NCBI RefSeq assembly: GCF_000296815.2 | Contig: NZ_CAIT01000011.1 | Coordinates: forward strand, 1 to 51,783 | Direction of reading: 5' to 3' | DNA: 51,783 bases | Source of the DNA: Fibrisoma limi BUZ 3 | GTDB lineage: Bacteria > Bacteroidota > Bacteroidia > Cytophagales > Spirosomataceae | The notes under the pieces: model-generated | Told to the model about the DNA's origin: nothing | Seen by the model: the letters and a program-made list of their open reading frames with translations, nothing else | Databases searched by the model: none | Made by a program: the position numbers and the translations under genes | Shown here: in pieces, positions 8,681 to 14,924 of the stretch | How positions within the stretch are numbered: position 1 is the first letter of the stretch | How the letters are laid out: each line of letters begins with the position of its first letter

Positions 8681-9509
8681 ACTCCCGGTTAAATTCGTCA
8701 CGTTTAATTTTCACTGCCAGAGCGCTACCCCAGACGTTTCCCACGTAAAAAACAGTGAACAGAGAGCCAAAGCCCAGAAAGCGAAGACTCCGCGGCCCAT
8801 CTTTACGATAGCCTTCGAACGTAAGCAACCCCAGCGTTACTACTGGAAGCAGGGCGGCAATGCCCTGCATTTTTTTACCAGCATAGATTTTCCCCAAACC
8901 CGGAATTAAGGAACTATAAAGGCCTGCCAGGAACGGTGATTTATGCTTCTGGCTGCTCAGCTTTTTATAGTAGGTATCCAATCGTTTCTGCTCTTCGGCC
9001 ATCGCATAAGACGAATACGTGAAAATCTGGCTGAAACGTTGATAGTCGGTGAGTCGTCGCTGCAACAACGTAATACCCGCAAGTTGCAGCGCTTTAAGCT
9101 CGCCAAGCGTTGAGTCGGATGGAGAAATTCGCTCAATCACTACATTGGCAGAGTCGCGCTTCCCCTGAAAAAGTAAACAGTAAGCGCCAAAAAACCGAGA
9201 TTTCTGATAAAAAGCTGAAACCGGCGAAACCGCAAGTAGTTGTTGTGCCGCCTGATCAAGCGATTTGCTGCTATACGCTGTCCAGCCAAGATAATACGCC
9301 AGCGAGTCACGTTCTGTTTGTTGAAGGATACGAGAGTCGATACGTTGAAGGACGTAAGTGGCTTCATCGAATGCATCTTTGTCGGCGAGATACTGAGCAA
9401 AGCGTAGTTCGCGTGAGAAGTTCGCTGACTGTGCCCGCAACCCGTATGCGGTTGTCAGTAGCCAGATAAAAAAACTGGCTTTGAGTGCATAATAGAAAGA
9501 AGGACTCAT
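8625..9509 (-). CDS. Exported TPR-like protein with C-terminal membrane hairpin (paralogue 2)
   Basis: A 294-residue protein with a hydrophobic N-terminal signal (F-F-I-W-L-L-T-T-A-Y-G-L-R-A-Q). Helical repeats cover about 30-180. The C-terminal hairpin has S-S-L-I-P-G-L-G-K-I-Y-A-G-K-K near residue 205, then two hydrophobic helices. The layout is the same as in the following gene. Its ATG overlaps the YidD-like stop codon as ATGA, a sign of translational coupling. The 56-bp overlap with the next gene is unusually long and both frames look real. Placement with LolA-like and YidD-like proteins suggests an envelope role, which is inference. Confidence 0.75.
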   Translation of the reverse strand: MSPSFYYALKASFFIWLLTTAYGLRAQSANFSRELRFAQYLADKDAFDEATYVLQRIDSRILQQTERDSLAYYLGWTAYSSKSLDQAAQQLLAVSPVSAFYQKSRFFGAYCLLFQGKRDSANVVIERISPSDSTLGELKALQLAGITLLQRRLTDYQRFSQIFTYSSYAMAEEQKRLDTYYKKLSSQKHKSPFLAGLYSSLIPGLGKIYAGKKMQGIAALLPVVTLGLLTFEGYRKDGPRSLRFLGFGSLFTVFYVGNVWGSALAVKIKRDEFNREYDNKILFDLHIPMRNLFQ

Positions 9510-9967
9510 CGAAGCCGGTACAGATCAGGTGTGTCTACAATGGAACCGTCGACGGGGTCCCGGCTTAGTGTATGAACGTCCAGCAGTCCAAGTCGATTAC
9601 AGCGCATGATACGATCGGCACTCAAAAAGACACCCTTCAGTGTACCAAATTGCTGAATAGCCTGCTTACTAAAGTTCGAACAGGTCGTTTGGTACGGACA
9701 AGACCGGGCTAATTGTTGCGACATTAAGCGCTGATACCCCAGCATGGCCCCTTTCAGTGCTAGAGAAAGCGGATTGTACATGGCTAGCCAACTACGCTGT
9801 TTATAAACGACTGCCTGCACATCATTGCCGGGACGTCGGTATTGCGCAAATTCATTGTCCGTTTGAAAATTACGTTCGCTAACCAATTGCCAATCAGCAG
9901 ATGTAGACTGGCTTCTGGCAATCGGCGAAACCAGCAAGGAAAACAGGAAAGGCAGTAAAAACTTCAC
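9506..9967 (-). CDS. YidD-family protein with signal peptide
   Basis: I start this at a GTG (9967), 4 nt after the LolA-like stop, giving 153 residues opening M-K-F-L-L-P-F-L-F-S-L-L-V and a signal peptide ending near A-R-S-Q. The longer in-frame reading would run back through most of the LolA-like gene's 3' end. The C-terminal ~75 residues match YidD: the Cys pair S-C-P-Y-Q-T-T-C-S-N-F, then A-I-Q-Q-F-G, then R-I-M-R-C-N, the three conserved cysteines. Classical YidD is ~85 residues, cytoplasmic and membrane-peripheral, encoded between rnpA and yidC, and aids YidC-mediated insertion. Here it is longer, apparently exported and in a different operon. Domain identity is good, but its role here is unknown. 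Confidence 0.8.
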   Translation of the reverse strand: MKFLLPFLFSLLVSPIARSQSTSADWQLVSERNFQTDNEFAQYRRPGNDVQAVVYKQRSWLAMYNPLSLALKGAMLGYQRLMSQQLARSCPYQTTCSNFSKQAIQQFGTLKGVFLSADRIMRCNRLGLLDVHTLSRDPVDGSIVDTPDLYRLR

Positions 9968-9971
9968 AGCG

Positions 9972-10700
9972 CTATTCAGTTTTGGCAGTTGATGGGATGC
10001 TAAAATTGAAGTAAGGACTTTGGGCAACCTGGTTGAGCCGAATATCTGAATACGCCGTTTTGGAAACGGTAGAATCACTCTTGTTATACAAAATTTCAGT
10101 TGTGGTTGTCGGGAAAGGCCGATTTTCGACAAATTGATAATTATAGTAAAACACTTTTCGGAATATCTTACCAGCGCCATCTACGTAATGCATGTATATT
10201 GGATTTCCCTGATTAAAAACGAGCTTAACACGCTGGACTACACCATCCGACTTATTTGTTTTAGGTTTCCACTCCGTCACCAGGCGGTTCTTGGCGTCAT
10301 ACATTGTTTTGTCCTGAACAAAACCAAGTTGGAGCAGACCCATATCGCTCGTCATGCCGTTCAGGAAAAAAGCCAGTTGGGTAGTTTGCGAACTGTAAGC
10401 GGCATTCTGATACCGAATGACAGTGTTCCGGTTTGGATCATAGATGCGTGTTTCGCCGAGCTTGTTCGCCAGAATCACCACTTCGCGGGGCGAGACAAAA
10501 CGGGTGACCATAGAACCGTTCCGTTGGTAGAAGACCTCGCCCTTGACAGTTACAGATTTGCCCTGCTGCACCTGACGGGTTGTAATTGTTGCCGAAAACC
10601 GTTCAATAGTTTGAGGGGCGCTAAGAAAGCTGCTTAGCAGAAGTACACTGAAAGTGAGTAGGAAAGATATACGTACAGCACTAGTAAAAGCTGATTTCAT
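9972..10700 (-). CDS. LolA-like periplasmic lipoprotein-carrier family protein
   Basis: A 242-residue exported protein with a signal peptide (about residues 1-30, ending near F-L-S-A-P). The mature part reads as a LolA/LolB-type half-barrel: I-E-R-F-S-A-T-I-T-T-R opening, V-K-G-E-V-F-Y-Q-R-N-G-S-M-V-T-R-F, then N-K-L-G-E-T-R-I-Y-D-P-N and a regular run of strands to the end. LolA carries lipoproteins from the inner to the outer membrane, and Bacteroidota hold several divergent paralogues. It is first in a four-gene operon with a 4-nt gap to the YidD-like gene. The fold call is by pattern, and it may act on something other than lipoproteins. Confidence 0.68.
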   Translation of the reverse strand: MKSAFTSAVRISFLLTFSVLLLSSFLSAPQTIERFSATITTRQVQQGKSVTVKGEVFYQRNGSMVTRFVSPREVVILANKLGETRIYDPNRNTVIRYQNAAYSSQTTQLAFFLNGMTSDMGLLQLGFVQDKTMYDAKNRLVTEWKPKTNKSDGVVQRVKLVFNQGNPIYMHYVDGAGKIFRKVFYYNYQFVENRPFPTTTTEILYNKSDSTVSKTAYSDIRLNQVAQSPYFNFSIPSTAKTE

Positions 10701-10731
10701 AGATAATCATACGAGTTACGGAAACGGTGTC

Positions 10732-10739
10732 CAAAAGTA
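10732..10739 (-). promoter_or_regulatory. Putative -7 element (TACTTTTG) of the LolA/YidD operon
   Basis: On the minus strand TACTTTTG matches TAnnTTTG exactly and ends 31 nt before the LolA-like ATG. No clear -33 element was found. Confidence 0.5.
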
Positions 10740-10790
10740 CGCAAAAGTTTAACGAACTGAGTTTTTCCCCACTGGCTGTTTTAAAACACA

Positions 10791-10822
10791 AAAAGCCCGA
10801 CATACACATGCGTCGGGCTTTT
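10791..10822 (-). terminator. Terminator after the TonB-C-like gene
   Basis: An 11-bp perfect stem (arms 10791-10801 and 10812-10822, A-A-A-A-G-C-C-C-G-A-C) with a 10-nt loop and T run on the minus strand, about 20 bp past the stop of the gene at 10842. Confidence 0.75.
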
Positions 10823-10841
10823 GCTGTACAGTTGGATAAGC

Positions 10842-11195
10842 TTACTCGCCGGGCGTAAAACGCAGGCGGGCCAGATAAGTCTGCGTTGGTTCCGCTACGT
10901 TTCCCAGAATTTTCTTACCGGCTAACTCCTCCTCAAGAGTTGTTTTCAGCGCCTGGTTGTCGGTCAGCACTTCCAGATTTGTGATCCGGTGATCGGCATT
11001 AACACGGAAGCGTACGATAACAATACCTCCCTGCTGGCTTTTCTTCAGCACGTCCGGGTACGACAGGTAGCTTTGTAGCTGCTTTTCCAGCTTGGTTTCG
11101 CGCCGAATCCCCTCGTCGTTCGTCGAGGAATGGGCGGACGGGCTCCCGTAGGTGAGCATCGTCCAGAGCGTGATTAAAAAGAGGATCGGTTTCAT
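10842..11195 (-). CDS. Small exported TonB C-terminal-like protein
   Basis: A 117-residue protein, started at 11195 because this Met opens a signal peptide (M-K-P-I-L-F-L-I-T-L-W) and a -7 element lies upstream; the longer in-frame reading crosses that promoter. The mature part has Y-P-D-V-L-K-K, then G-G-I-V-I-V-R-F-R-V-N, then I-T-N-L-E-V-L-T-D-N and a final strand, which is the TonB_C arrangement. There is no Pro-rich linker and no proper transmembrane anchor as in true TonB, so it resembles the many small stand-alone TonB-C-like periplasmic proteins of Bacteroidota. Function unknown. Single gene with its own terminator. Confidence 0.62.
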   Translation of the reverse strand: MKPILFLITLWTMLTYGSPSAHSSTNDEGIRRETKLEKQLQSYLSYPDVLKKSQQGGIVIVRFRVNADHRITNLEVLTDNQALKTTLEEELAGKKILGNVAEPTQTYLARLRFTPGE

Positions 11196-11234
11196 TAGTA
11201 GTTGTTGTGTAGTTGTTGGCTTCAAAAGACGATG

Positions 11235-11242
11235 CAAAAGTA
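11235..11242 (-). promoter_or_regulatory. Putative -7 element (TACTTTTG)
   Basis: The same octamer as before the LolA operon, on the minus strand, 39 nt before the ATG at 11195. It supports the shorter start of that gene. Confidence 0.5.
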
Positions 11243-11355
11243 CAGCACCGTGTTGGGGGCGGGTAGAGGAGATACGCCCAAAATGAAAATTCAGGAGTAG
11301 TACGTTTCCATACGTAGAAATACGCACCCGATTTCTGTTGGATTATTTGGCATAA

Positions 11356-11393
11356 AAAATGCCCCGCCGATCGGCTGATCGGCGGGGCATTTT
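11356..11393 (-). terminator. Rho-independent terminator of mdh
   Basis: A 17-bp perfect inverted repeat (arms 11356-11372 and 11377-11393) with a GGCT/AGCC tetraloop and flanking A/T runs, 14 bp after the mdh stop. Confidence 0.85.
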
Positions 11394-11406
11394 CTGCTAA
11401 CGTAAT

Positions 11407-12348
11407 TTATACGCCTAATTCCAGCGTTGAGAGTACGTTATTCATATTCCGAACGGCATCGGCCGATTTGTTGAAAGCAGCCTGCTCTTCTTCATTGAGC
11501 TTGTAATCAATGATTTCTTCCCAGCCATTTTTGCCAATCACCACCGGAACGCCCAGGCAGATGTCTGACTGACCATACTCGCCCTCGAGGTAAACGCAGC
11601 AGGGGAAAATGTGCTTCTGATCACGAACAATACTTTCTACCAGCAGGGCCGTAGCGGCTCCCGGTGCGTACCAGGCCGACGTACCGATCAAGCCCGTCAG
11701 CGTAGCACCACCCACCATCGTGTCGGCGGCTACTTTTTTCAGCGTGTCAGCATCGAGGAACTGGCTAACGGGAACGCCATTGCGGGTAGCCAGGCGAGTC
11801 AGCGGGATCATCGTGGTGTCGCCGTGACCACCGATTACCGTGCCGTGGATGTCGTTGGGCGGGCAGTTGAGCGCGAAAGAAAGATATGTTTTGAACCGGG
11901 CAGAATCCAGGATACCCCCCATGCCAATAACGCGGTTTTTCGGCAGACCCAGCGATTTGAGGGTTAGGTACGTCATCGTGTCCATCGGATTTGACACGAT
12001 GATCAGAATGGCGTCGGGTGAGTGCTGGAGAATGTTTTGTGCAACACCTTTTACAATGTTGGCATTCGTACCGATCAGCTCCTCGCGGGTCATGCCCGGC
12101 TTACGCGGCAACCCCGACGTAATAACGACGACATCTGAACCGGCCGTTTTTTCGTAATTATTGGTAGAACCTGTGAGTTTGGTATCGAAGCCAAGCAGTG
12201 TCGCGGTCTGAAACATATCCAGGCTTTTGCCTTCGCTAAGGCCTTCTTTGATGTCCAGCAGCACCACTTCTTCGGCTAGTTCCCGGCGGGCGATATTGTC
12301 GGCGGTCGTTGCACCGACAGCACCGGCGCCTACTACGGTTATTTTCAT
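11407..12348 (-). CDS. mdh: Malate dehydrogenase (NAD-dependent, LDH-like type)
   Basis: A 313-residue cytoplasmic enzyme of the citric acid cycle that interconverts malate and oxaloacetate with NAD. The Rossmann glycine motif G-A-G-A-V-G-A-T is at residues 7-14. The substrate loop shows S-G-L-P-R-K-P-G-M-T-R-E-E, with the arginine pair and methionine that mark MDH rather than lactate dehydrogenase (Gln). The catalytic pair is seen in N-P-M-D-T-M-T-Y-L and G-G-H-G-D-T-T-M. The length fits the ~310-residue LDH-like MDH group. It is a single gene with its own terminator; upstream lies a divergent DUF1232 gene. Confidence 0.97.
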   Translation of the reverse strand: MKITVVGAGAVGATTADNIARRELAEEVVLLDIKEGLSEGKSLDMFQTATLLGFDTKLTGSTNNYEKTAGSDVVVITSGLPRKPGMTREELIGTNANIVKGVAQNILQHSPDAILIIVSNPMDTMTYLTLKSLGLPKNRVIGMGGILDSARFKTYLSFALNCPPNDIHGTVIGGHGDTTMIPLTRLATRNGVPVSQFLDADTLKKVAADTMVGGATLTGLIGTSAWYAPGAATALLVESIVRDQKHIFPCCVYLEGEYGQSDICLGVPVVIGKNGWEEIIDYKLNEEEQAAFNKSADAVRNMNNVLSTLELGV

Positions 12349-12461
12349 ACAGTGTTCGGAATTAAAGGGTTAAAACCGGCGGTAAAAATACACGTACCAT
12401 ACCGGACAAACCAATAGAACCAGGTATAAACTTCCGGACCTGTTACTCGTTTAATGAAATA

Positions 12462-12493
12462 TTGTGGCGAATTTTTTGTTATACCTTCGCCAC
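12462..12493 (+). promoter_or_regulatory. Promoter with flanking inverted repeat before the DUF1232 gene
   Basis: A TTG (12462-12464) and TACCTTCG (12482-12489) are spaced 17 nt apart, close to the Bacteroidota -33/-7 arrangement. A perfect 8-bp inverted repeat, GTGGCGAA (12464-12471) and TTCGCCAC (12486-12493), overlaps both elements. It could be an operator or an RNA hairpin at the transcript's 5' end. The expected transcript start falls near 12496, some 50 nt before the ATG at 12547. Confidence 0.45.
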
Positions 12494-12546
12494 AACGGCA
12501 ATCATCTACAGGTAGTAACCAACCGATGATTTTGACTTTTCGCATT

Positions 12547-13020
12547 ATGGCTAAACAACGATTACTGACGCGTGTACTGACGTCTATTTTTTTTAAACGA
12601 GCGAATATAGGTGCGGTTCGGTATGCCCGTAATAGCACCCGTATTTTTGCCCTTGTCCGTGAAGCATTAAACAAAAGTGGTGGGCTGTCGGGAAAGAATA
12701 TTTCGGTGTTTCGGGAGCAGATTGCCCTGCTGACCCGGATGCTGAGAGCCTATGCTTCGGGTGATTATAAACAGCTTCCCTGGAAGTCGCTGGTGAGTAT
12801 AATAGGGGTACTGCTGTACTTTTTAAATCCAATAGACATCCTTCCGGATATTTTGCCGATTGTGGGTATTGTTGATGACATTGCCCTCGTAGGATGGCTT
12901 TTTACATCGGTCAGTAGTGATATCGACCGCTTTCGGCAGTGGGAGCAGGGCGTTGCTACACCTGCGGAGGAAGCATCCCGGCCCGGCCGGAACACGACAC
13001 AAACCATTAAGATTGGTTAA
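12547..13020 (+). CDS. YkvA-like DUF1232 membrane protein
   Basis: A 157-residue protein. I start it at 12547 (M-A-K-Q-R-L-L), downstream of the probable promoter; Met codons at 12526 and 12454 are less likely, the latter lying upstream of the promoter. The DUF1232 core is clear: L-P-W-K-S-L, a hydrophobic helix with L-L-Y-F-L-N-P-I-D-I-L-P-D, then P-I-V-G-I-V-D-D-I-A-L-V-G-W-L. This short family spans the membrane once or twice and has no established biochemical role. It lies divergent to mdh and before tatA, which has its own promoter. Confidence 0.85.
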   Translation: MAKQRLLTRVLTSIFFKRANIGAVRYARNSTRIFALVREALNKSGGLSGKNISVFREQIALLTRMLRAYASGDYKQLPWKSLVSIIGVLLYFLNPIDILPDILPIVGIVDDIALVGWLFTSVSSDIDRFRQWEQGVATPAEEASRPGRNTTQTIKIG

Positions 13021-13060
13021 TATTCATCCTGTTTTAATGGATTGTTAAGAAGGAGTTTAC

Positions 13061-13068
13061 TAACTTTG
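13061..13068 (+). promoter_or_regulatory. Putative -7 element (TAACTTTG) of tatA
   Basis: An exact TAnnTTTG match 25 nt before the tatA ATG, with a TTG about 16 nt upstream (13042-13044) as a possible -33 element. This is one of the best promoter matches in the window. Confidence 0.6.
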
Positions 13069-13093
13069 CATACATTCAAATCCGAAATTAATC

Positions 13094-13294
13094 ATGGTTT
13101 TTGCAAGCATTTTCGCAATTATGGGTTTGGGCGGTCAGGAGATGTTGCTGATCTTCCTGGCGCTGTTACTTTTCTTCGGCGCCAAGAAGTTGCCAGAACT
13201 GGCTCGGGGCCTGGGCAAAGGTATCCGCGAGTTCAAGGATGCCACCAAGGATGTCCGCGATAACATCGAGGACGGTCTTAAGGAATCGAAGTAA
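13094..13294 (+). CDS. tatA: Sec-independent protein translocase subunit TatA/E
   Basis: A 66-residue protein with one N-terminal transmembrane helix (about 16-30), then F-F-G-A-K-K-L-P-E-L-A-R-G-L-G-K, the hallmark hinge and amphipathic helix of TatA, and a short charged tail. TatA oligomerises to form the passage for folded proteins with twin-arginine signals, working with TatC, which is not in this window. It is followed by a terminator and then gatA, an arrangement I associate with Bacteroidota. The start is supported by the promoter 25 nt upstream. Confidence 0.95.
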   Translation: MVFASIFAIMGLGGQEMLLIFLALLLFFGAKKLPELARGLGKGIREFKDATKDVRDNIEDGLKESK

Positions 13295-13309
13295 TCTAGT
13301 TGTTCATAG

Positions 13310-13357
13310 ACAGACAACGGAGTGGTGCTACACTAGGGCCATTCGGTTGTCTGTTTT
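13310..13357 (+). terminator. Terminator after tatA
   Basis: Inverted repeat ACAGACAAC (13310-13318) and GTTGTCTGT (13346-13354) followed by TTT, 16 bp after the stop. The loop is long at 27 nt, so strength is uncertain. Confidence 0.6.
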
Positions 13358-13413
13358 GCATTACCGGACCTTTGGGTGCAACTTTGGCATCCAATCGTTA
13401 AACTACCTTCCGC

Positions 13414-14832
13414 TTGACCCCTTACCGAAGCTACGCTACTGTCCGAACCGATCTCCTTGCCGGAGCCGTAAGCTGTCGCCAATTGGTGGAGCAGTACCTC
13501 TCCCGTATTGATGAGTACCGTCATCTGAACGTTTTTACGGAAGTGTATGCCGATGAGGCCCGCCACCGGGCGGATGCCGTTGATCAGAAGCTGGCTACCG
13601 GGGTGGCCGGTAAACTGGCCGGGATGGTCATCGGGATTAAAGATGTGCTGAGTTACGCGGGACACGGGCTTCGGGCAGGCAGCCATATTCTGGACGGGTT
13701 CACGGCCCAATTTACGGCTACCGCAGTGCAGCGCCTGCTGGACGAAGACGCGATTATCATTGGACGGCAAAACTGCGACGAGTTCGCGATGGGGTCGTCT
13801 AACGAGAACTCAGCCTTCGGCCCGGTTCGAAATGCAGCCGATCCGGATCGCGTTCCAGGCGGATCGAGTGGCGGTTCGGCCGTTGCGGTGCAGGCCGGGT
13901 TATGTCTGGCCAGCATCGGTTCTGATACGGGCGGTTCTGTTCGTCAACCGGCAGCCTTCTGTGGGGTAGTGGGCCTCAAGCCAACCTACGGCCGTATCAG
14001 CCGCTGGGGACTTATCGCCTATGCATCGTCATTTGACTGCATTGGCCCCATCACCAACACGCCCGACGATGCGGCTCTGCTGCTGGAAATCATGGCCGGA
14101 GCCGATGAGTTCGATAGTACCGTATCGAGCCGTCCTGTGGATACCTACTCACAAACCCAGCTTCCCGACCGACCGCTACGTATCGCTTATCTGCGCGAGG
14201 GCGTTGAAAGTGACGGCGTTGACAAAAGTATCCGGACCGCTACGCAGCGAACCATAGACCAGCTCCGGGCGGACGGCCACGAGGTGGAGCCGGTCGATTT
14301 TTCGTTACTCAACTACCTGCTTCCAACGTACTACATTCTTACTACGGCCGAAGCGTCGTCGAATCTTTCGCGCTTTGATGGGGTTCGATACGGTTATCGA
14401 GCGGTTACCTCAGTTTCTGACTTAGTATCGTTATACAAGAAAAGTCGCACGGAAGGGTTTGGTCCCGAAGTACGTCGACGCATTCTGCTGGGTACATTTG
14501 CTCTCAGCGCCAGCTATTACGATGCTTATTATACCAAAGCCCAGCAGGTTCGCCGGTTGATTCGGCAGGAAACGGAGCGGGTTTTCAGCGAATACGATTT
14601 TTTGATTTCGCCCACTACGCCCACCCCGGCGTTTCGACTGGGCGAAAAGGCCGATGATCCATTGCAGATGTATCTGGCCGATATTTTTACCGTGCAGGCC
14701 AACGTAGTCGGTTATCCGGCCATTTCGGTTCCAAACGGTACAGATGCGGCTGGTTTGCCGATCGGCCTGCAAATTATGGCTCCCCCCTTCGCTGAGGGGG
14801 CATTGGTAGCCTTCGCCAGGCGTTTAGCCTGA
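13414..14832 (+). CDS. gatA: Asp-tRNA(Asn)/Glu-tRNA(Gln) amidotransferase subunit A
   Basis: A 472-residue amidase-signature enzyme that releases ammonia from glutamine for transamidation of misacylated tRNAs, acting with GatB and GatC, which are not in this window. The Ser-cisSer-Lys triad is complete: Lys76 in G-I-K-D, the G-S-S-G-G-S loop at 150-155, and Ser175 in S-D-T-G-G-S. The D-P-x-R-V-P-G-G-S-S-G-G-S signature is intact and the length fits the family. The start is a TTG: the N-terminus T-P-Y-R-S-Y-A-T-V-R lines up with the usual GatA opening and no suitable ATG exists upstream. No strong terminator separates it from the transglycosylase gene 92 bp downstream. Confidence 0.95.
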   Translation: MTPYRSYATVRTDLLAGAVSCRQLVEQYLSRIDEYRHLNVFTEVYADEARHRADAVDQKLATGVAGKLAGMVIGIKDVLSYAGHGLRAGSHILDGFTAQFTATAVQRLLDEDAIIIGRQNCDEFAMGSSNENSAFGPVRNAADPDRVPGGSSGGSAVAVQAGLCLASIGSDTGGSVRQPAAFCGVVGLKPTYGRISRWGLIAYASSFDCIGPITNTPDDAALLLEIMAGADEFDSTVSSRPVDTYSQTQLPDRPLRIAYLREGVESDGVDKSIRTATQRTIDQLRADGHEVEPVDFSLLNYLLPTYYILTTAEASSNLSRFDGVRYGYRAVTSVSDLVSLYKKSRTEGFGPEVRRRILLGTFALSASYYDAYYTKAQQVRRLIRQETERVFSEYDFLISPTTPTPAFRLGEKADDPLQMYLADIFTVQANVVGYPAISVPNGTDAAGLPIGLQIMAPPFAEGALVAFARRLA

Positions 14833-14924
14833 CGTTCGAAGTTTGGGCGGGCGGTTTAACCTGCCGATCGACAAACTTCATACGTCAAACTCAATAATCG
14901 TAACGTACACCTAACCATAAACAA

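Noticed and set aside
10134-10637. A 167-codon plus-strand frame inside the LolA-like gene
   Set aside because: No signal, domain or promoter; the minus-strand reading fits an operon.
14838-14874. Inverted repeat GAAGTTTG/CAAACTTC after gatA
   Set aside because: Only 8 bp with a long loop and no T run, so too weak to call a terminator.
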